Positions 26,921-36,344 of a stretch of 43,626 bases of DNA are shown here, one piece after another; position 1 is the first letter of the stretch; the number at the start of each line of letters is the position of its first letter. This stretch comes from Synechococcus sp. AG-679-C18 (GTDB lineage Bacteria; Cyanobacteriota; Cyanobacteriia; PCC-6307; Cyanobiaceae), in NCBI GenBank assembly GCA_003210755.1, contig QCUL01000021.1:1-43626 (forward strand), in the 5' to 3' direction. Below the pieces are notes generated by a model that was not told the origin of the DNA, made no database searches, and saw only the letters and a program-made list of their open reading frames with translations. Position numbers and translations under genes: made by a program.

Positions 26921-27205
26921 ATGAAAGCATTCAAGTTCTTAGCCGCTTTACCTTTGCTCTTCCTTGTCATTTCTTGCGGTCGTGAAGCAAATGATACAAG
27001 TAGTAAGAATGCAAATATTAAAGAAGTATGTGCTCTCTATGAAGATAATCAAATCACAAAAGATCAGGCACTTCAGCAGCTTGGTCTTGCTGATGAGGAA
27101 GGTGAGCCAGGACTAGATGGAAGTATTGATAGTGACGAATTAATTTATGATCTGTGCGATTCTGGAGCTGCCAAGGATCGCGGTGATGTCGAAGATGGTG
27201 TTTAA
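26921..27205 (+). CDS. Small lipoprotein, acidic
   Basis: A 94-residue protein with a lipoprotein signal (MKAFKFLAALPLLFLVISC; lipobox VISC-G), so it should be lipid-anchored after cleavage at Cys19. The mature part is very acidic (LADEEGEPGLDGSIDSDELI) with two further Cys in EVCALYEDN and YDLCDSG. The DxDxD-like spacing in GLDGSIDSDE hints at calcium binding but is not a full EF-hand. No family recognised. It stands alone in an AT-rich region. Confidence 0.7.
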   Translation: MKAFKFLAALPLLFLVISCGREANDTSSKNANIKEVCALYEDNQITKDQALQQLGLADEEGEPGLDGSIDSDELIYDLCDSGAAKDRGDVEDGV

Positions 27206-27590
27206 GACTCTTTAGACTCGCCAGACAAAACTAATCCAATCGACCGAATGTCCTCCTTAGCGAATCCATATTCACAGAGCCATTGACACCATCTTTTTGA
27301 CCGCCATTGTTTGAAGTGAGTTCTATGTATAGACCTCAGAATCTTCAAAGTTCAGCTCTTCAGTGAATTTGTGTTGATCTTTTCTATTATTTGCCTCAAT
27401 AAATCTTTCACTCTTTTTTTAGTACTTGGCATAGTGTTCTTGATCCAGGCTTCCCGGTTCAACAAGTCATTGAATGTTTAATGTGTTTGAATGATACTTG
27501 TTTGAGCTTTCCTTTGACGTTTGTATAAATACCCGAAGTGTGTTTTTGCTCTTTATTTGAGATTCTCACTAGCCCTTGAATTCAATGACT
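27206..27590. other. Intergenic, no gene seen
   Basis: AT-rich stretch without a credible ORF. A run of seven or more T near 27413 has no clear stem before it. A TATAAAT-like box occurs at about 27524 (tgtataaatacc), on the plus strand, with no gene behind it. Confidence 0.4.
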
Positions 27591-27806
27591 TCATTTTAGT
27601 TGATCTTCTGTAAGCAGCAGCGGTGGGGCACCTTCTCTGTTGTCTGTCACTAAATTATGGCTTCTCAGATGAATTAGTGTTTCTAACATTTTAAAGATTC
27701 TTAGAGGATTCATCTTGGCCTCATCCATTGTATGAGCTGGTTTGTGTTGCCTGATGAAAAGCCAATGGTTCGTTTCAGCTTTGAAATCTGACGGCTCAAC
27801 ACACAA
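27591..27806 (-). CDS. Small hypothetical protein with TTG start and strong ribosome binding site
   Basis: A 71-residue ORF reading MCVEPSDFKAETNHWLFIRQ and ending RSHNLVTDNREGAPPLLLTE-DQLK. It starts with TTG, but an AAGGAG lies exactly seven bases upstream, which is the best evidence that it is translated. The composition is protein-like. An internal Met (MNPLRIFKMLETL) is a possible later start. I do not recognise a family. It is isolated between the lipoprotein and hfq genes, in the opposite direction to both. Confidence 0.45.
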   Translation of the reverse strand: MCVEPSDFKAETNHWLFIRQHKPAHTMDEAKMNPLRIFKMLETLIHLRSHNLVTDNREGAPPLLLTEDQLK

Positions 27807-27940
27807 CTCTTTTCTCCTTTTTCGTCTGTTTGGATAATTGTGCAGCCAAGGCCTTGCTTATTTCTGCGTTTATATGCTTAGGCCAATTTAGATCAACATT
27901 TAGTTTGTAGCAGTGTTTGGATTTTTCAGGTTTAATATGA

Positions 27941-27960
27941 TGAGTTTGCTGAAACTCAGC
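27941..27960 (+). promoter_or_regulatory. Hairpin upstream of hfq
   Basis: TGAGTTT-GCTG-AAACTCA (27941-27958) is a perfect 7-bp stem with a 4-base loop; an alternative register, GCTGA-AAC-TCAGC, also pairs. It ends about 30 bases before the hfq ATG and could be a 5' UTR structure or an operator. It has no U-tract, so it is not a normal terminator. Confidence 0.35.
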
Positions 27961-27988
27961 ATAAACCTTCTAATTTTCCTCTGATCTT

Positions 27989-28219
27989 ATGGAGCCAAGT
28001 TCCTTCGATCCGAGCCTTCCGAGCATTCGCCTGCTGCAGGCGTGGATTCGTGACCGCAGAATTCTGAGTTTGGAGTTGATCGATGGTCGATGCCTGATTG
28101 GTGTACTGATCTGGCAAGACCAACATTGCCTAGCACTTCAACCAACTGATTCTGAAGACCCAGCTTTAGTAAGCCGTCAAGCCATGCTTTTGATTCGACC
28201 AATGCCTCGTGGCCTTTAG
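27989..28219 (+). CDS. hfq: Hfq-like Sm-fold protein, cyanobacterial type
   Basis: A 76-residue protein matching cyanobacterial Hfq in order: FDPSLPSIRLLQAWI at the N-terminal helix, a five-strand Sm-like core with LELIDGRCLIGVL, IWQDQHCLALQ (RWQD in most relatives) and a final ALVSRQAMLLIRP. Cyanobacterial Hfq binds RNA poorly or not at all and acts on motility through the pilus base in Synechocystis. The core here is divergent: RWQD has become IWQD. No Shine-Dalgarno sequence is visible before the ATG. leuS follows on the same strand. Confidence 0.8.
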   Translation: MEPSSFDPSLPSIRLLQAWIRDRRILSLELIDGRCLIGVLIWQDQHCLALQPTDSEDPALVSRQAMLLIRPMPRGL

Positions 28220-28261
28220 AACACCCGTTTGTGTCACGATCTGTTCATATGTATCCCTGTT

Positions 28262-30862
28262 GTGACGGCTTCCTCATCCCCATCTGCCAGCTCAGTCTCT
28301 TTGCCCACTGACCGTTATCAGCCACTTGCTCTCGAGGAACGATGGCAAGCTTTTTGGAAGGAGCAAAGTCTCTATAAGACAAAGGATCCAAAACCTGGGC
28401 AACGACCTTTTTACGCCTTGTCGATGTTCCCTTACCCATCGGGAACGCTGCACATGGGACACGTGCGCAATTACGTCATCACGGATGTGATAGCGCGCGT
28501 TCAGCGAATGCGTGGTGATGCGGTTCTTCATCCGATGGGTTGGGATGCCTTTGGATTACCGGCGGAGAACGCTGCAATCGAAAGGAAGATTGAACCGGGG
28601 GTTTGGACAGATAGGAATATCACTCAGATGCGAGCTCAGCTGGGTCGTCTCGGGCTGTCAATTGACTGGGATTGTGAGCAAGCAACTTGTCACAGCGATT
28701 ACTACCGCTGGACTCAATGGTTGTTTTTGGAACTTCATTCGGGTGGTCTTGCTTACCAAAAGGATGCAACCGTCAACTGGGATCCTGTTGACCAAACCGT
28801 GCTCGCTAATGAGCAGGTTGATGCTGATGGACGCTCCTGGCGTTCTGGAGCGCTTGTGGAAAAGCGGGACCTACGTCAATGGTTTTTGCGCATCAGCGAC
28901 TACGCCGATGCATTGCTTGATGATCTTGATCAACTTCAGGGTTGGCCAGAGCGCGTACGAACAATGCAGGCCAATTGGATTGGTCGCTCCATTGGTGCAG
29001 AGATTGAGTTCCAAGTTGATCAACATCCAGATCTCTCAATCACAGTTTTCACAACTCGTCCAGATACTTTATTTGGTGTGAGTTATCTTGTTTTAGCTCC
29101 TGATCATCCACTCGTAGATCAACTTACAACAAAAAATGAAAGCGTCTCGGTAACGGCATTCCGAGAACTAATGACTGAACTAAGTCATGAAGAGAGAACG
29201 TCTGATGATCAGCCGAAACGGGGCGTGCCTACCGGCGCGAATGCAATCAACCCAGCGAATGGTCTCTCAATTCCTATCTGGATTGCTGATTATGTACTCG
29301 CTGATTATGGAACTGGTGCTGTTATGGGTGTCCCCGCCCACGACACTCGAGATTTTTCATTCGCTCGGCAACATGAATTACCTGTTCGCAGGGTCATTGA
29401 GGTTTCTGGAGCTGATGAGCACGTCAATGACGGAGAAGCCTGGACAGGGAATGGAACGCTTATTCATTCGGCTGACTTTGATGGATTGTCCAATGAGGTG
29501 GCTAAACACTCCATTACCCAATTTGGGGCTGAGAAGGGCTGGGCTCGCCCTAAGCGGCAATACAAGCTTCGTGATTGGCTGATTTCCCGCCAGAGGTACT
29601 GGGGATGTCCAATTCCAATTATTCACTGTGATGATTGTGGTGCTGTTCCTGTCCCTAGGGATCAACTACCAGTCAAACTGCCTACAGGTATTGATCTAAA
29701 AGGTGCAGGTGGCTCCCCACTTGCAAGTATCGAAGAGTGGGTCAATGTACCTTGTCCAAACTGTGGAAAACCGGCTCGTCGAGAGACGGACACGATGGAC
29801 ACTTTTATGTGTTCTTCATGGTATTTCTTGCGTTTTCCAGATCCTCATAATCAAGATCTCCCCTTTGATCCAACCACCATTAATCGTTGGTTACCTGTTA
29901 AGCAATATGTAGGTGGAATTGAACATGCAATTCTTCATTTACTCTATGCACGTTTTTTTACTAAAGCACTTAAGGATCGTGGTCTCTTAGATGTTAATGA
30001 GCCCTTTGAACGTCTCCTAACGCAAGGAATGGTGCAGGGAATTACTTATCGCAATCCCAGAACTGGCCGATATGTTTCGCCTATGAGGGTGAGCGATCAA
30101 TCGGATCCATGCGATCCAGACGACGGCGGCCCCTTGGAGATCCTGTTCGAAAAAATGTCGAAGTCGAAACACAATGGCGTTGACCCCGCTGCTGTGATCG
30201 ATCGCTATGGAGCAGATACAGCTCGAATGTTCATCCTTTTCAAAGCCCCTCCAGAAAAGGATTTGGAATGGGATGACGCAGATGTGGAAGGTCAGTTCCG
30301 TTTTTTGCAACGTCTCTGGCGACTCGTGGACTCCGAAGTCAATCAAGTAGGTGCCCTTTCTCCTTCAGGAGAATCTGATAGTGATGTTCGAAGGGCCGTG
30401 CATCAGGCCATCAAGGCAGTCAGCGAGGATCTCAGCAATGAATTTCAATTCAACACTGCTATTTCTGAGCTGATGAAGCTCAGCAACGCTCTTTCCTCTG
30501 GGCTTAATCAGGCCTCAGATGGGGTTCGGCAAGAGGCGATGACAGCTCTCGTAAGACTGCTGGCACCGTTTGCTCCCCATCTTGCTGAAGAATTTTGGCA
30601 ACGACTCGGCGGTCTAGGCAGTGTTCATGATCAGCCATGGCCTGATCACGATCCAAAAGCTCTTGTTTTGGACACTATTGAAGTCGTGATTCAGGTCAAA
30701 GGAAAAGTGCGGGGATCATTGTCCATTTCTGTTGATTGCACCAAGGAGGAGCTGGAGCGTTTGGCTCTGGCTAGTGATGTGGCTCAGCGTTGGTTGGAAG
30801 GTAAACCTCCCAAACGCGTGATTGTTGTCCCAGGAAAGCTCGTTAACTTGGTGCCGAGCTGA
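28262..30862 (+). CDS. leuS: Leucyl-tRNA synthetase
   Basis: An 866-residue class I synthetase that charges tRNA-Leu. The HIGH motif is [17 protein letters not shown], the editing domain contains [19 protein letters not shown] and [17 protein letters not shown], a Zn-like Cys pair region is [20 protein letters not shown] and the KMSKS loop is [13 protein letters not shown]. The frame opens at a TTG at 28229, but GTG 28262 ([20 protein letters not shown]) gives the normal short N-terminus before [11 protein letters not shown]. The stop codon sits in a hairpin shared with pgi. Confidence 0.97.
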   Translation: MTASSSPSASSVSLPTDRYQPLALEERWQAFWKEQSLYKTKDPKPGQRPFYALSMFPYPSGTLHMGHVRNYVITDVIARVQRMRGDAVLHPMGWDAFGLPAENAAIERKIEPGVWTDRNITQMRAQLGRLGLSIDWDCEQATCHSDYYRWTQWLFLELHSGGLAYQKDATVNWDPVDQTVLANEQVDADGRSWRSGALVEKRDLRQWFLRISDYADALLDDLDQLQGWPERVRTMQANWIGRSIGAEIEFQVDQHPDLSITVFTTRPDTLFGVSYLVLAPDHPLVDQLTTKNESVSVTAFRELMTELSHEERTSDDQPKRGVPTGANAINPANGLSIPIWIADYVLADYGTGAVMGVPAHDTRDFSFARQHELPVRRVIEVSGADEHVNDGEAWTGNGTLIHSADFDGLSNEVAKHSITQFGAEKGWARPKRQYKLRDWLISRQRYWGCPIPIIHCDDCGAVPVPRDQLPVKLPTGIDLKGAGGSPLASIEEWVNVPCPNCGKPARRETDTMDTFMCSSWYFLRFPDPHNQDLPFDPTTINRWLPVKQYVGGIEHAILHLLYARFFTKALKDRGLLDVNEPFERLLTQGMVQGITYRNPRTGRYVSPMRVSDQSDPCDPDDGGPLEILFEKMSKSKHNGVDPAAVIDRYGADTARMFILFKAPPEKDLEWDDADVEGQFRFLQRLWRLVDSEVNQVGALSPSGESDSDVRRAVHQAIKAVSEDLSNEFQFNTAISELMKLSNALSSGLNQASDGVRQEAMTALVRLLAPFAPHLAEEFWQRLGGLGSVHDQPWPDHDPKALVLDTIEVVIQVKGKVRGSLSISVDCTKEELERLALASDVAQRWLEGKPPKRVIVVPGKLVNLVPS

Positions 30863-30874
30863 TTACAAATCAGC
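30858..30874. terminator. Hairpin shared by convergent leuS and pgi stops
   Basis: GCTGATT-ACA-AATCAGC is a perfect 7-bp stem with a 3-base loop. The leuS stop TGA lies in the left arm and the pgi stop TGA (read on the other strand) in the right arm. There is no U-tract on either side, so factor-independent termination is uncertain, but the symmetric placement suggests a two-way 3' end structure. Confidence 0.45.
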
Positions 30875-32468
30875 CCTTACTGAATCGCATTGACGCGGGT
30901 CTGTCCCAGCTCCCCTGAGCTACATATCCGCGGTTGTTTCCTGTGAGATGACGAAGGATCCAAAAAATGACTTCATTGGTGCCTGAACCAATTGCTTGTT
31001 GGATCTCTACAGCTGACCTCGAAACACCATCAGACAAGACTTCTTCAACTTGCCCTTGCAGTTTGAGGATGGCTGCTGCTGCTTTTTTGCCTGCTTCAAC
31101 GCCTGGCTGGTGATAAGCGTTGATATTGACCAACTCCCCATAGAAACCAACAGCACGTTCAAACAGTGCAATCAATGCTCCGAGACGTCGAGCATCAAAG
31201 CGACGCATACTGATGCTTAAGCTTTGACGCCCTCCTTCGGTGAGTGCTGAGCGCGTTCCTTGTAAAAATCCATCGAGAAAGTCTCCTGGACGTTCCCCAT
31301 TGATTGAGGGAATGTCATCTACATCTCGAAGAACTTCGATGAAAGTCACAAAAAAATTATCGATACCGTCACGAAGTTGCTGTACGTAGGCGTGTTGGTC
31401 GGTTGAACCCTTATTTCCATAAACAGCAATGCCTTGGTGCACTTCGTTGCCATTACGGTCAAGCCGTTTGCCGAGCGATTCCATGACCAGCTGCTGTAAG
31501 TAGCGACTGAATACCTCCAATCGGTCTCGATAAGGCAGGACCACCATGTCGCGCTTGCCTTTGCCTCCTCCAGCGACGTACCAAGAAGCAGCCATCAGTG
31601 CAGATGGATTGCGGCGCACATCTGTAGAGCGAGTGGCTTCATCCATTTGCGCTGCCCCTGCAAGGAAACCACGGATGTCGCAGCCGATCAAAGCGCCCGG
31701 CAGTAAACCAACAGCGCTGGTGATACTGGTGCGGCCCCCAATCCAGTCGAACATGTCGAAGCGTTTGAGCCACTTCTCTGATTGAGCCTGCTGATCAAGC
31801 TTGCTACCAGCCATGGTGACAACGACCGCTTGCCCTGGCCAGCTGCCGCCATGGGCTTCGAGACGATGTCTGGCTTGTTCCATGCCTAGATGAGGTTCTG
31901 GAGTGCCACCGGATTTGCTGACCGTAATCACCAAAGTTGTGCATAGCCTTTCACCGAGGCCGGAGAGCACTCGATTCATGCCGTTTGGATCGACGTTGTC
32001 GAAAAAATGAAATGGCAGGCCAGCGTTCTGATCCTGCAAAGCGCGGACCATGAGCAATGGACCGAGCGCACTACCGCCGATCCCTATCCATAAAACATCC
32101 GTAAATCGATCTCCATTCGGAGCCTGAATCGACCCATCAAGAATGGCTTTGCCAAATTGATCGATGGCGTCGATCTCAGAAGAAATACTTAGACCAACCT
32201 GTGGTTCAGGAGCAAGCTGTGGTTGACGTAACCAGTAATGACCAACTTGACGCTGCTCATCGGCGTTAGCCACTGCCCCGCCTTCAAGAGCGTCCATGGC
32301 TACGAAGGCTTGTTCTAATCGAGGCGTAAGCGTCTCGAGGTCAGAGCTATTGAGATGCATCCGACTGACATCGAGCCATAGGCCGAGATCATCGTGATAC
32401 CAAAGCAAATCGCAAAAGCGTTGCCACTGGGTCTGGCTATCGATGGCGCTGAAATCCGGGAAGCTCAT
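30870..32468 (-). CDS. pgi: Glucose-6-phosphate isomerase
   Basis: A 532-residue Pgi, which interconverts glucose-6-phosphate and fructose-6-phosphate in glycolysis, the oxidative pentose phosphate path and glycogen metabolism. Sugar-phosphate binding is shown by LVITVSKSGGTPEP and IGIGGSALGPLLMVRALQ; catalytic motifs include GNKGSTDQHAYVQQLRDG and YHQPGVEAGKKAAAAIL. Length is within the cyanobacterial range. It is convergent with leuS and divergent from the lysozyme-like gene. Confidence 0.97.
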   Translation of the reverse strand: MSFPDFSAIDSQTQWQRFCDLLWYHDDLGLWLDVSRMHLNSSDLETLTPRLEQAFVAMDALEGGAVANADEQRQVGHYWLRQPQLAPEPQVGLSISSEIDAIDQFGKAILDGSIQAPNGDRFTDVLWIGIGGSALGPLLMVRALQDQNAGLPFHFFDNVDPNGMNRVLSGLGERLCTTLVITVSKSGGTPEPHLGMEQARHRLEAHGGSWPGQAVVVTMAGSKLDQQAQSEKWLKRFDMFDWIGGRTSITSAVGLLPGALIGCDIRGFLAGAAQMDEATRSTDVRRNPSALMAASWYVAGGGKGKRDMVVLPYRDRLEVFSRYLQQLVMESLGKRLDRNGNEVHQGIAVYGNKGSTDQHAYVQQLRDGIDNFFVTFIEVLRDVDDIPSINGERPGDFLDGFLQGTRSALTEGGRQSLSISMRRFDARRLGALIALFERAVGFYGELVNINAYHQPGVEAGKKAAAAILKLQGQVEEVLSDGVSRSAVEIQQAIGSGTNEVIFWILRHLTGNNRGYVAQGSWDRPASMRFSKG

Positions 32469-32490
32469 CTCTTGCGGAGAACTTTCATCT

Positions 32491-33351
32491 ATGAACCTAT
32501 CCGTGATTCTCCAAGATGCCCATGAATTGGAATATCGCGGTTATTCTCTCCGCATCCAACCTGATCTGTTTTTTGTGAGTCTTTTTGGACGTCAGGTGGT
32601 TGCCGTAGCAGGAGTTCTGGGCTTCATCTGTTTGTCCATCTCGCACATACGCAGCACCGATCAGCTGCCTTTGGTCGATGCTGAGATCCAGACGCAACCC
32701 CTTCAGGGCGATCCGAGCGTGTTCAGCCCAGAGGAACTTCATTTGCTGCAGCGCCGCTTTGGGGTTCATGGCCCGCAAACTCGTCTCGCTCAGTTGTTTA
32801 CGCGTGGTGTGGATCAGTTCCAGCCCCTACGCACCAAAACAGTGAATCGACTTCAAGTTCTTAAGCCAGTCATTAAGAGAGAAGCTCGTCGCCACAAGGT
32901 GAACCCGATGCTCATCACAGCAATCCTGTTCGATGAAATACAACATTCCAAACCTGGAGAAGACCTGCCTTTTGTTGTTCACTCTGGTTTCGTGTCAACT
33001 CATGGCCCTGCTCAGCTGGGGATTAGTGAATTGATCCATCAAGGACGGCTTCCGTTAAAGCCCTCGAAAATTCAAATCGCTGAAGCTCGAAATTTGTTAA
33101 TGGATTCTGACGCTAATGTTGAATTACTTGCTGCAAAAATTGCTCGTTTAAAAAGACAACTTGGTCTTCCCTCAGATCAGATTCTTATCGCCAGTCGTTC
33201 TTATGTGGATGCCAAGGCGATATCGACGCTTGCCTATCTTCACAATGGCAAGCTTGACTATCCCAGACGTGTTCTTCGATATATGCAGGATACTGAACTG
33301 CATGGTTTAATTTACTCAAAACGCCGTTCAATCATTCCACCACTCGTTTAA
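32491..33351 (+). CDS. Membrane-anchored lysozyme-like hypothetical protein
   Basis: A 286-residue protein with a hydrophobic segment near the N-terminus (VVAVAGVLGFICLSI), so anchored or exported. The C-terminal half, with VNPMLITAILFDEIQHSKPG, THGPAQLGISELIHQGRLP and later LPSDQILIASRSYVDAKAIS, resembles the fold of lysozyme/transglycosylase proteins such as DUF1402, where a Glu in an ILxxEI helix precedes a GxxQ motif. I cannot confirm the family. The frame extends up to 32443, but that part is antisense to pgi, so ATG 32491 (MNLSVILQDAHELEY) is chosen; GGAGA lies 10 bases before. The neighbouring amidase makes a cell-wall role plausible. Confidence 0.7.
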   Translation: MNLSVILQDAHELEYRGYSLRIQPDLFFVSLFGRQVVAVAGVLGFICLSISHIRSTDQLPLVDAEIQTQPLQGDPSVFSPEELHLLQRRFGVHGPQTRLAQLFTRGVDQFQPLRTKTVNRLQVLKPVIKREARRHKVNPMLITAILFDEIQHSKPGEDLPFVVHSGFVSTHGPAQLGISELIHQGRLPLKPSKIQIAEARNLLMDSDANVELLAAKIARLKRQLGLPSDQILIASRSYVDAKAISTLAYLHNGKLDYPRRVLRYMQDTELHGLIYSKRRSIIPPLV

Positions 33352-33370
33352 GTGTTTTGTGGCCAGATGA

Positions 33371-34294
33371 CTATGTACAAAGTGCTCCTAACGCTGCTAA
33401 GCGAACTTGTAATTCCTGCCAATCAAAACTTCTAGGATCACCTCTTTCCCCACCTAGGTCAACGTGACGGTGGGTTGTTATGGCTGCCGGGGCAAACCCA
33501 AAACGATCAATCCAATCGTTTAAAACGAGCGCTAGAGAATCATATTGAGTGGTGGTATAGCCGCTATGGGAAGAATTGTTATTTCCGCCATCTTTTGGAG
33601 TTTCTAAGCTCAGATGAAGAGCAAAATTATTGACAGACCCACTTATTTTCGAATTGGTTACGGCCCACTCACCAAGAAATGCTGAATATCCTGCCCCATA
33701 GGCACGTTTGAGTGGATCCACTAAATCTACAATTTTTCCATCAAGTCCTATCAAGGTGTGATAACTCACTTGATCAGCATCTCTGGGATGAGGGGTCATA
33801 AAAGTATTGACTGCTGATTGAAGGGAATACACGGTTTCGTGAAGGACGACAACGCGTGGATCGGGATTCAGTGGTTTACCCCATGGATTGATTCTGAACC
33901 GCTCTCCAAAATTTGAAGGATCCGTTGCTACAGAAACGCGCCGTTGTTTCAGCAAGCGTTGTTGTTCTTCAAGACGACTCTTTACTTGAGAATCAAATTC
34001 AGAACACTGTCTAGCAAGTGGTGACGACCAGGAAATCGACCTAGGGGATTGAGGCTGAGCCGTTTGGTTGTTTTTTTTGGTTTCTGGACTTGGCTCACGA
34101 CCAACCTCATCGAGAAGATCGAGGAGAGAAGGACGACTACGAGCTTTTAATGCACCACTTTGATCATTGACAAACCATGCAAAGACACCAACCCCTAACC
34201 CAAGGGTGCTGATGCAGAAAATTATTCCGATTCCAGGGTGTTTCAAGACAGCCTGGAGTTGCTTCCAAGGGTCAGTCACACGATTGCAAACCAT
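33371..34294 (-). CDS. N-acetylmuramoyl-L-alanine amidase (Amidase_2 / AmpD type)
   Basis: A 307-residue protein with an N-terminal membrane segment (GIIFCISTLGLGVGVFAWFV), a basic linker and a C-terminal Amidase_2 domain that cleaves the bond between the peptide and MurNAc. Zinc and catalytic motifs are VVLHETVYS, DQVSYHTLIGLDG, THRHVDLGGERGDPRSFDW. The membrane anchor places the domain in the periplasm. Its ATG lies 19 bases inside the M61 peptidase gene, so the two are coupled. Confidence 0.9.
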   Translation of the reverse strand: MVCNRVTDPWKQLQAVLKHPGIGIIFCISTLGLGVGVFAWFVNDQSGALKARSRPSLLDLLDEVGREPSPETKKNNQTAQPQSPRSISWSSPLARQCSEFDSQVKSRLEEQQRLLKQRRVSVATDPSNFGERFRINPWGKPLNPDPRVVVLHETVYSLQSAVNTFMTPHPRDADQVSYHTLIGLDGKIVDLVDPLKRAYGAGYSAFLGEWAVTNSKISGSVNNFALHLSLETPKDGGNNNSSHSGYTTTQYDSLALVLNDWIDRFGFAPAAITTHRHVDLGGERGDPRSFDWQELQVRLAALGALCT

Positions 34295-35973
34295 CTATCA
34301 CGTAATTCCTTTTGAAATGACGTTGCACTAGGGTCCCAGGTGATTTCCCAATGATCAACAACTGGATCGCTTTTCTTCAGGATTGTCGAGCCAAGACGTC
34401 CGCGACGCGCATAGAGGACTGGCATTTGTTCAGGGCCCTTCAAAAGTGCATGCCAGTGCTCAACTCCCCTGAGCCTCCAGTGATGCAGACCAATCACTTC
34501 ATCACCTGGGACGAGTCCTGCTTGTTCAGCAGGACCAGAAAGCATGACTTGTTTGATTAAAAGTCGTCCGCCTTGTTCCGTAATTCGCATTCCTGTATCT
34601 GCATGTTCCGAATGAACAGCGGTCGCTTGAAGACCTAAAGCATGCAAGCTTTCGCGAATGGGAGGTTCGATCGAATTTTCAAGCCAAGCTGGAAGAATTT
34701 CAGCAAGATGAGGATTATGGAGAGCTACGGCATTAATTAGATCAGATGATTCATAGCCTTTGCCATAAACTCCGAAACTTTGCCAAAGATCTCTTACAAC
34801 ACTAGAAAGTGAAGAATCTGATTGTCTTAAACCTACATCAAGGCAAAAAGCAATAACGGTACCGAGACGGTAGTAACTAATTTGAGAAGTTGAATTTGCT
34901 AATGTTTGTTTGTATAATCTTACCCAAGCTTCCCTCGAGCTGTCTGACAGTGACTGAATTTCTCTCCCTGGATTTAGAAGCACATGAGAGATATCTTTTG
35001 CTAAATCTTGAAGGAACGTTTGACGATCAGATTGATCAGCTAGAAGTGTAAGCGTGAGATCAAAATAACTAGTAATACCTTCTGCAAACCAAAGTCCGTC
35101 ACTAATTTCAGCTTTATCGTACCGATAGGGCACATACGCACTGGGTCGGAGCCTTCTCACGTTCCATTGATGAAAATATTCATGCCCGATTAGCTGCAAA
35201 AGTTGCCGATAACCGTCTTTTTTAGTGAGAGTTTCCCAGGAAAATTGTAGAACTGCTGCATGATCATGCTCAAGGCCACCATATCCTTCATCTAGCAGTT
35301 GAATGACCAGTTGATAGCAGTCTCCGGCAGGAGGTGGAGAGAGAATCAGCTTGCATGCGGCTTGACACACATCCTCAATATCCGACTTCAAATTTTCAGG
35401 CCAACCCATGGGTGGATCACCAATCAGAAGTAATTCGTGTTGATGACCACATACTGAAAATTGGTTTGATTGGAATGGCCCAGCGTGAACTGGTGCATCG
35501 ACAAGATGATCGAAATCCCTTGCCTCATAGACACCATCATCACTTGGTAATGGAACGTGTCCGAACCAACCAGAGGGTAAAACTAAATGAAGATGATGTG
35601 TACTCCAGCGTTGTCCCTCAATCAACATGACGACTGCAGGTAGGCAGAGTGATGCGAAATCGGGATCAAGATAATTGGTTCGTACCGTCAACAAACGGGC
35701 TTCCAATGTATAAACCAAGCAAACGGGTTCAAGAGTTGGAAGCTCTATCTCCCAACGCGATGGAGCTACACGCCTTGCGTGAATCGTTCTTCCTGCTTGC
35801 TGAAGCTCAAGGCTATGAAGATGCTGGGCGTGATCTCGAACCGTGTAAGAGCCTGGCGTCCATATCGGTAAAAGCCAACTTTGATGAACAACACGTGGCG
35901 TCCACTCAAGTTGCACCTTGAGTTGTTGACTTGCCGGTTCGCACAGATCAATTGAGACTCTGACGCCACTCAT
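34276..35973 (-). CDS. M61 family metallopeptidase with PDZ domain
   Basis: A 565-residue protein of the glycyl-aminopeptidase (M61) family. An N-terminal beta domain (VHQSWLLPIWTPGSYTVRDH) is followed by the zinc helix GHEYFHQWNVRRLRP (HExxH) and the third ligand in GLWFAEGITSYFDLTL. A C-terminal PDZ domain is seen at LSGPAEQAGLVPGDEVIGLH. The substrate is unknown; no signal peptide is visible, suggesting a cytoplasmic enzyme. The frame opens at GTG 35979, but ATG 35973 shares a base with the ycf35 stop (TGATG), a typical coupled start. Confidence 0.92.
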   Translation of the reverse strand: MSGVRVSIDLCEPASQQLKVQLEWTPRVVHQSWLLPIWTPGSYTVRDHAQHLHSLELQQAGRTIHARRVAPSRWEIELPTLEPVCLVYTLEARLLTVRTNYLDPDFASLCLPAVVMLIEGQRWSTHHLHLVLPSGWFGHVPLPSDDGVYEARDFDHLVDAPVHAGPFQSNQFSVCGHQHELLLIGDPPMGWPENLKSDIEDVCQAACKLILSPPPAGDCYQLVIQLLDEGYGGLEHDHAAVLQFSWETLTKKDGYRQLLQLIGHEYFHQWNVRRLRPSAYVPYRYDKAEISDGLWFAEGITSYFDLTLTLLADQSDRQTFLQDLAKDISHVLLNPGREIQSLSDSSREAWVRLYKQTLANSTSQISYYRLGTVIAFCLDVGLRQSDSSLSSVVRDLWQSFGVYGKGYESSDLINAVALHNPHLAEILPAWLENSIEPPIRESLHALGLQATAVHSEHADTGMRITEQGGRLLIKQVMLSGPAEQAGLVPGDEVIGLHHWRLRGVEHWHALLKGPEQMPVLYARRGRLGSTILKKSDPVVDHWEITWDPSATSFQKELRDRWFAIV

Positions 35974-36344
35974 CAGCACATGACTCGCTTCGCCCCAAAT
36001 TGATCAGTGGAGCTGACAGATGGGTTGAAGGTGACTCCTGCCTTGGAGCGCAGGGCTGACCTCAAGGCGTAATTTCGCAATATTTTCTGCAAACGCACCT
36101 GGTATCCAGCTGAATCCTTGGTTTGACCAAGATCCACCATCAACGATAAAGAACCATCACCATTTCGCCTCCACCCCATTTGGAGACCACTGAGATCTGT
36201 TGCCACCAATTCGGCTGGATGAATATCTTGGCCAAAAGCCTTGATCAGGCCGGGACGCTGCACTTGATATTGCTCTGACAACAGAGTTTCCTCAAGAAGT
36301 TCGAGGTCTGTGATGACAGTTGGCAGGATGGATAGATGGGACAT
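35973..36344 (-). CDS. ycf35: DUF1257 / Ycf35 family protein
   Basis: A 123-residue protein starting MSHLSILPTVITDLELLEET, the classic start of the DUF1257/Ycf35 family shared by cyanobacteria and some algal plastids; the later LVATDLSGLQMGWRRNGDGS and the LRNYALRSALRSKAG end fit as well. Function unknown. The frame reads up to 36365, but ATG 36344 is the conserved start. It is the first gene of the M61/amidase run and is divergent from purN. Confidence 0.85.
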   Translation of the reverse strand: MSHLSILPTVITDLELLEETLLSEQYQVQRPGLIKAFGQDIHPAELVATDLSGLQMGWRRNGDGSLSLMVDLGQTKDSAGYQVRLQKILRNYALRSALRSKAGVTFNPSVSSTDQFGAKRVMC

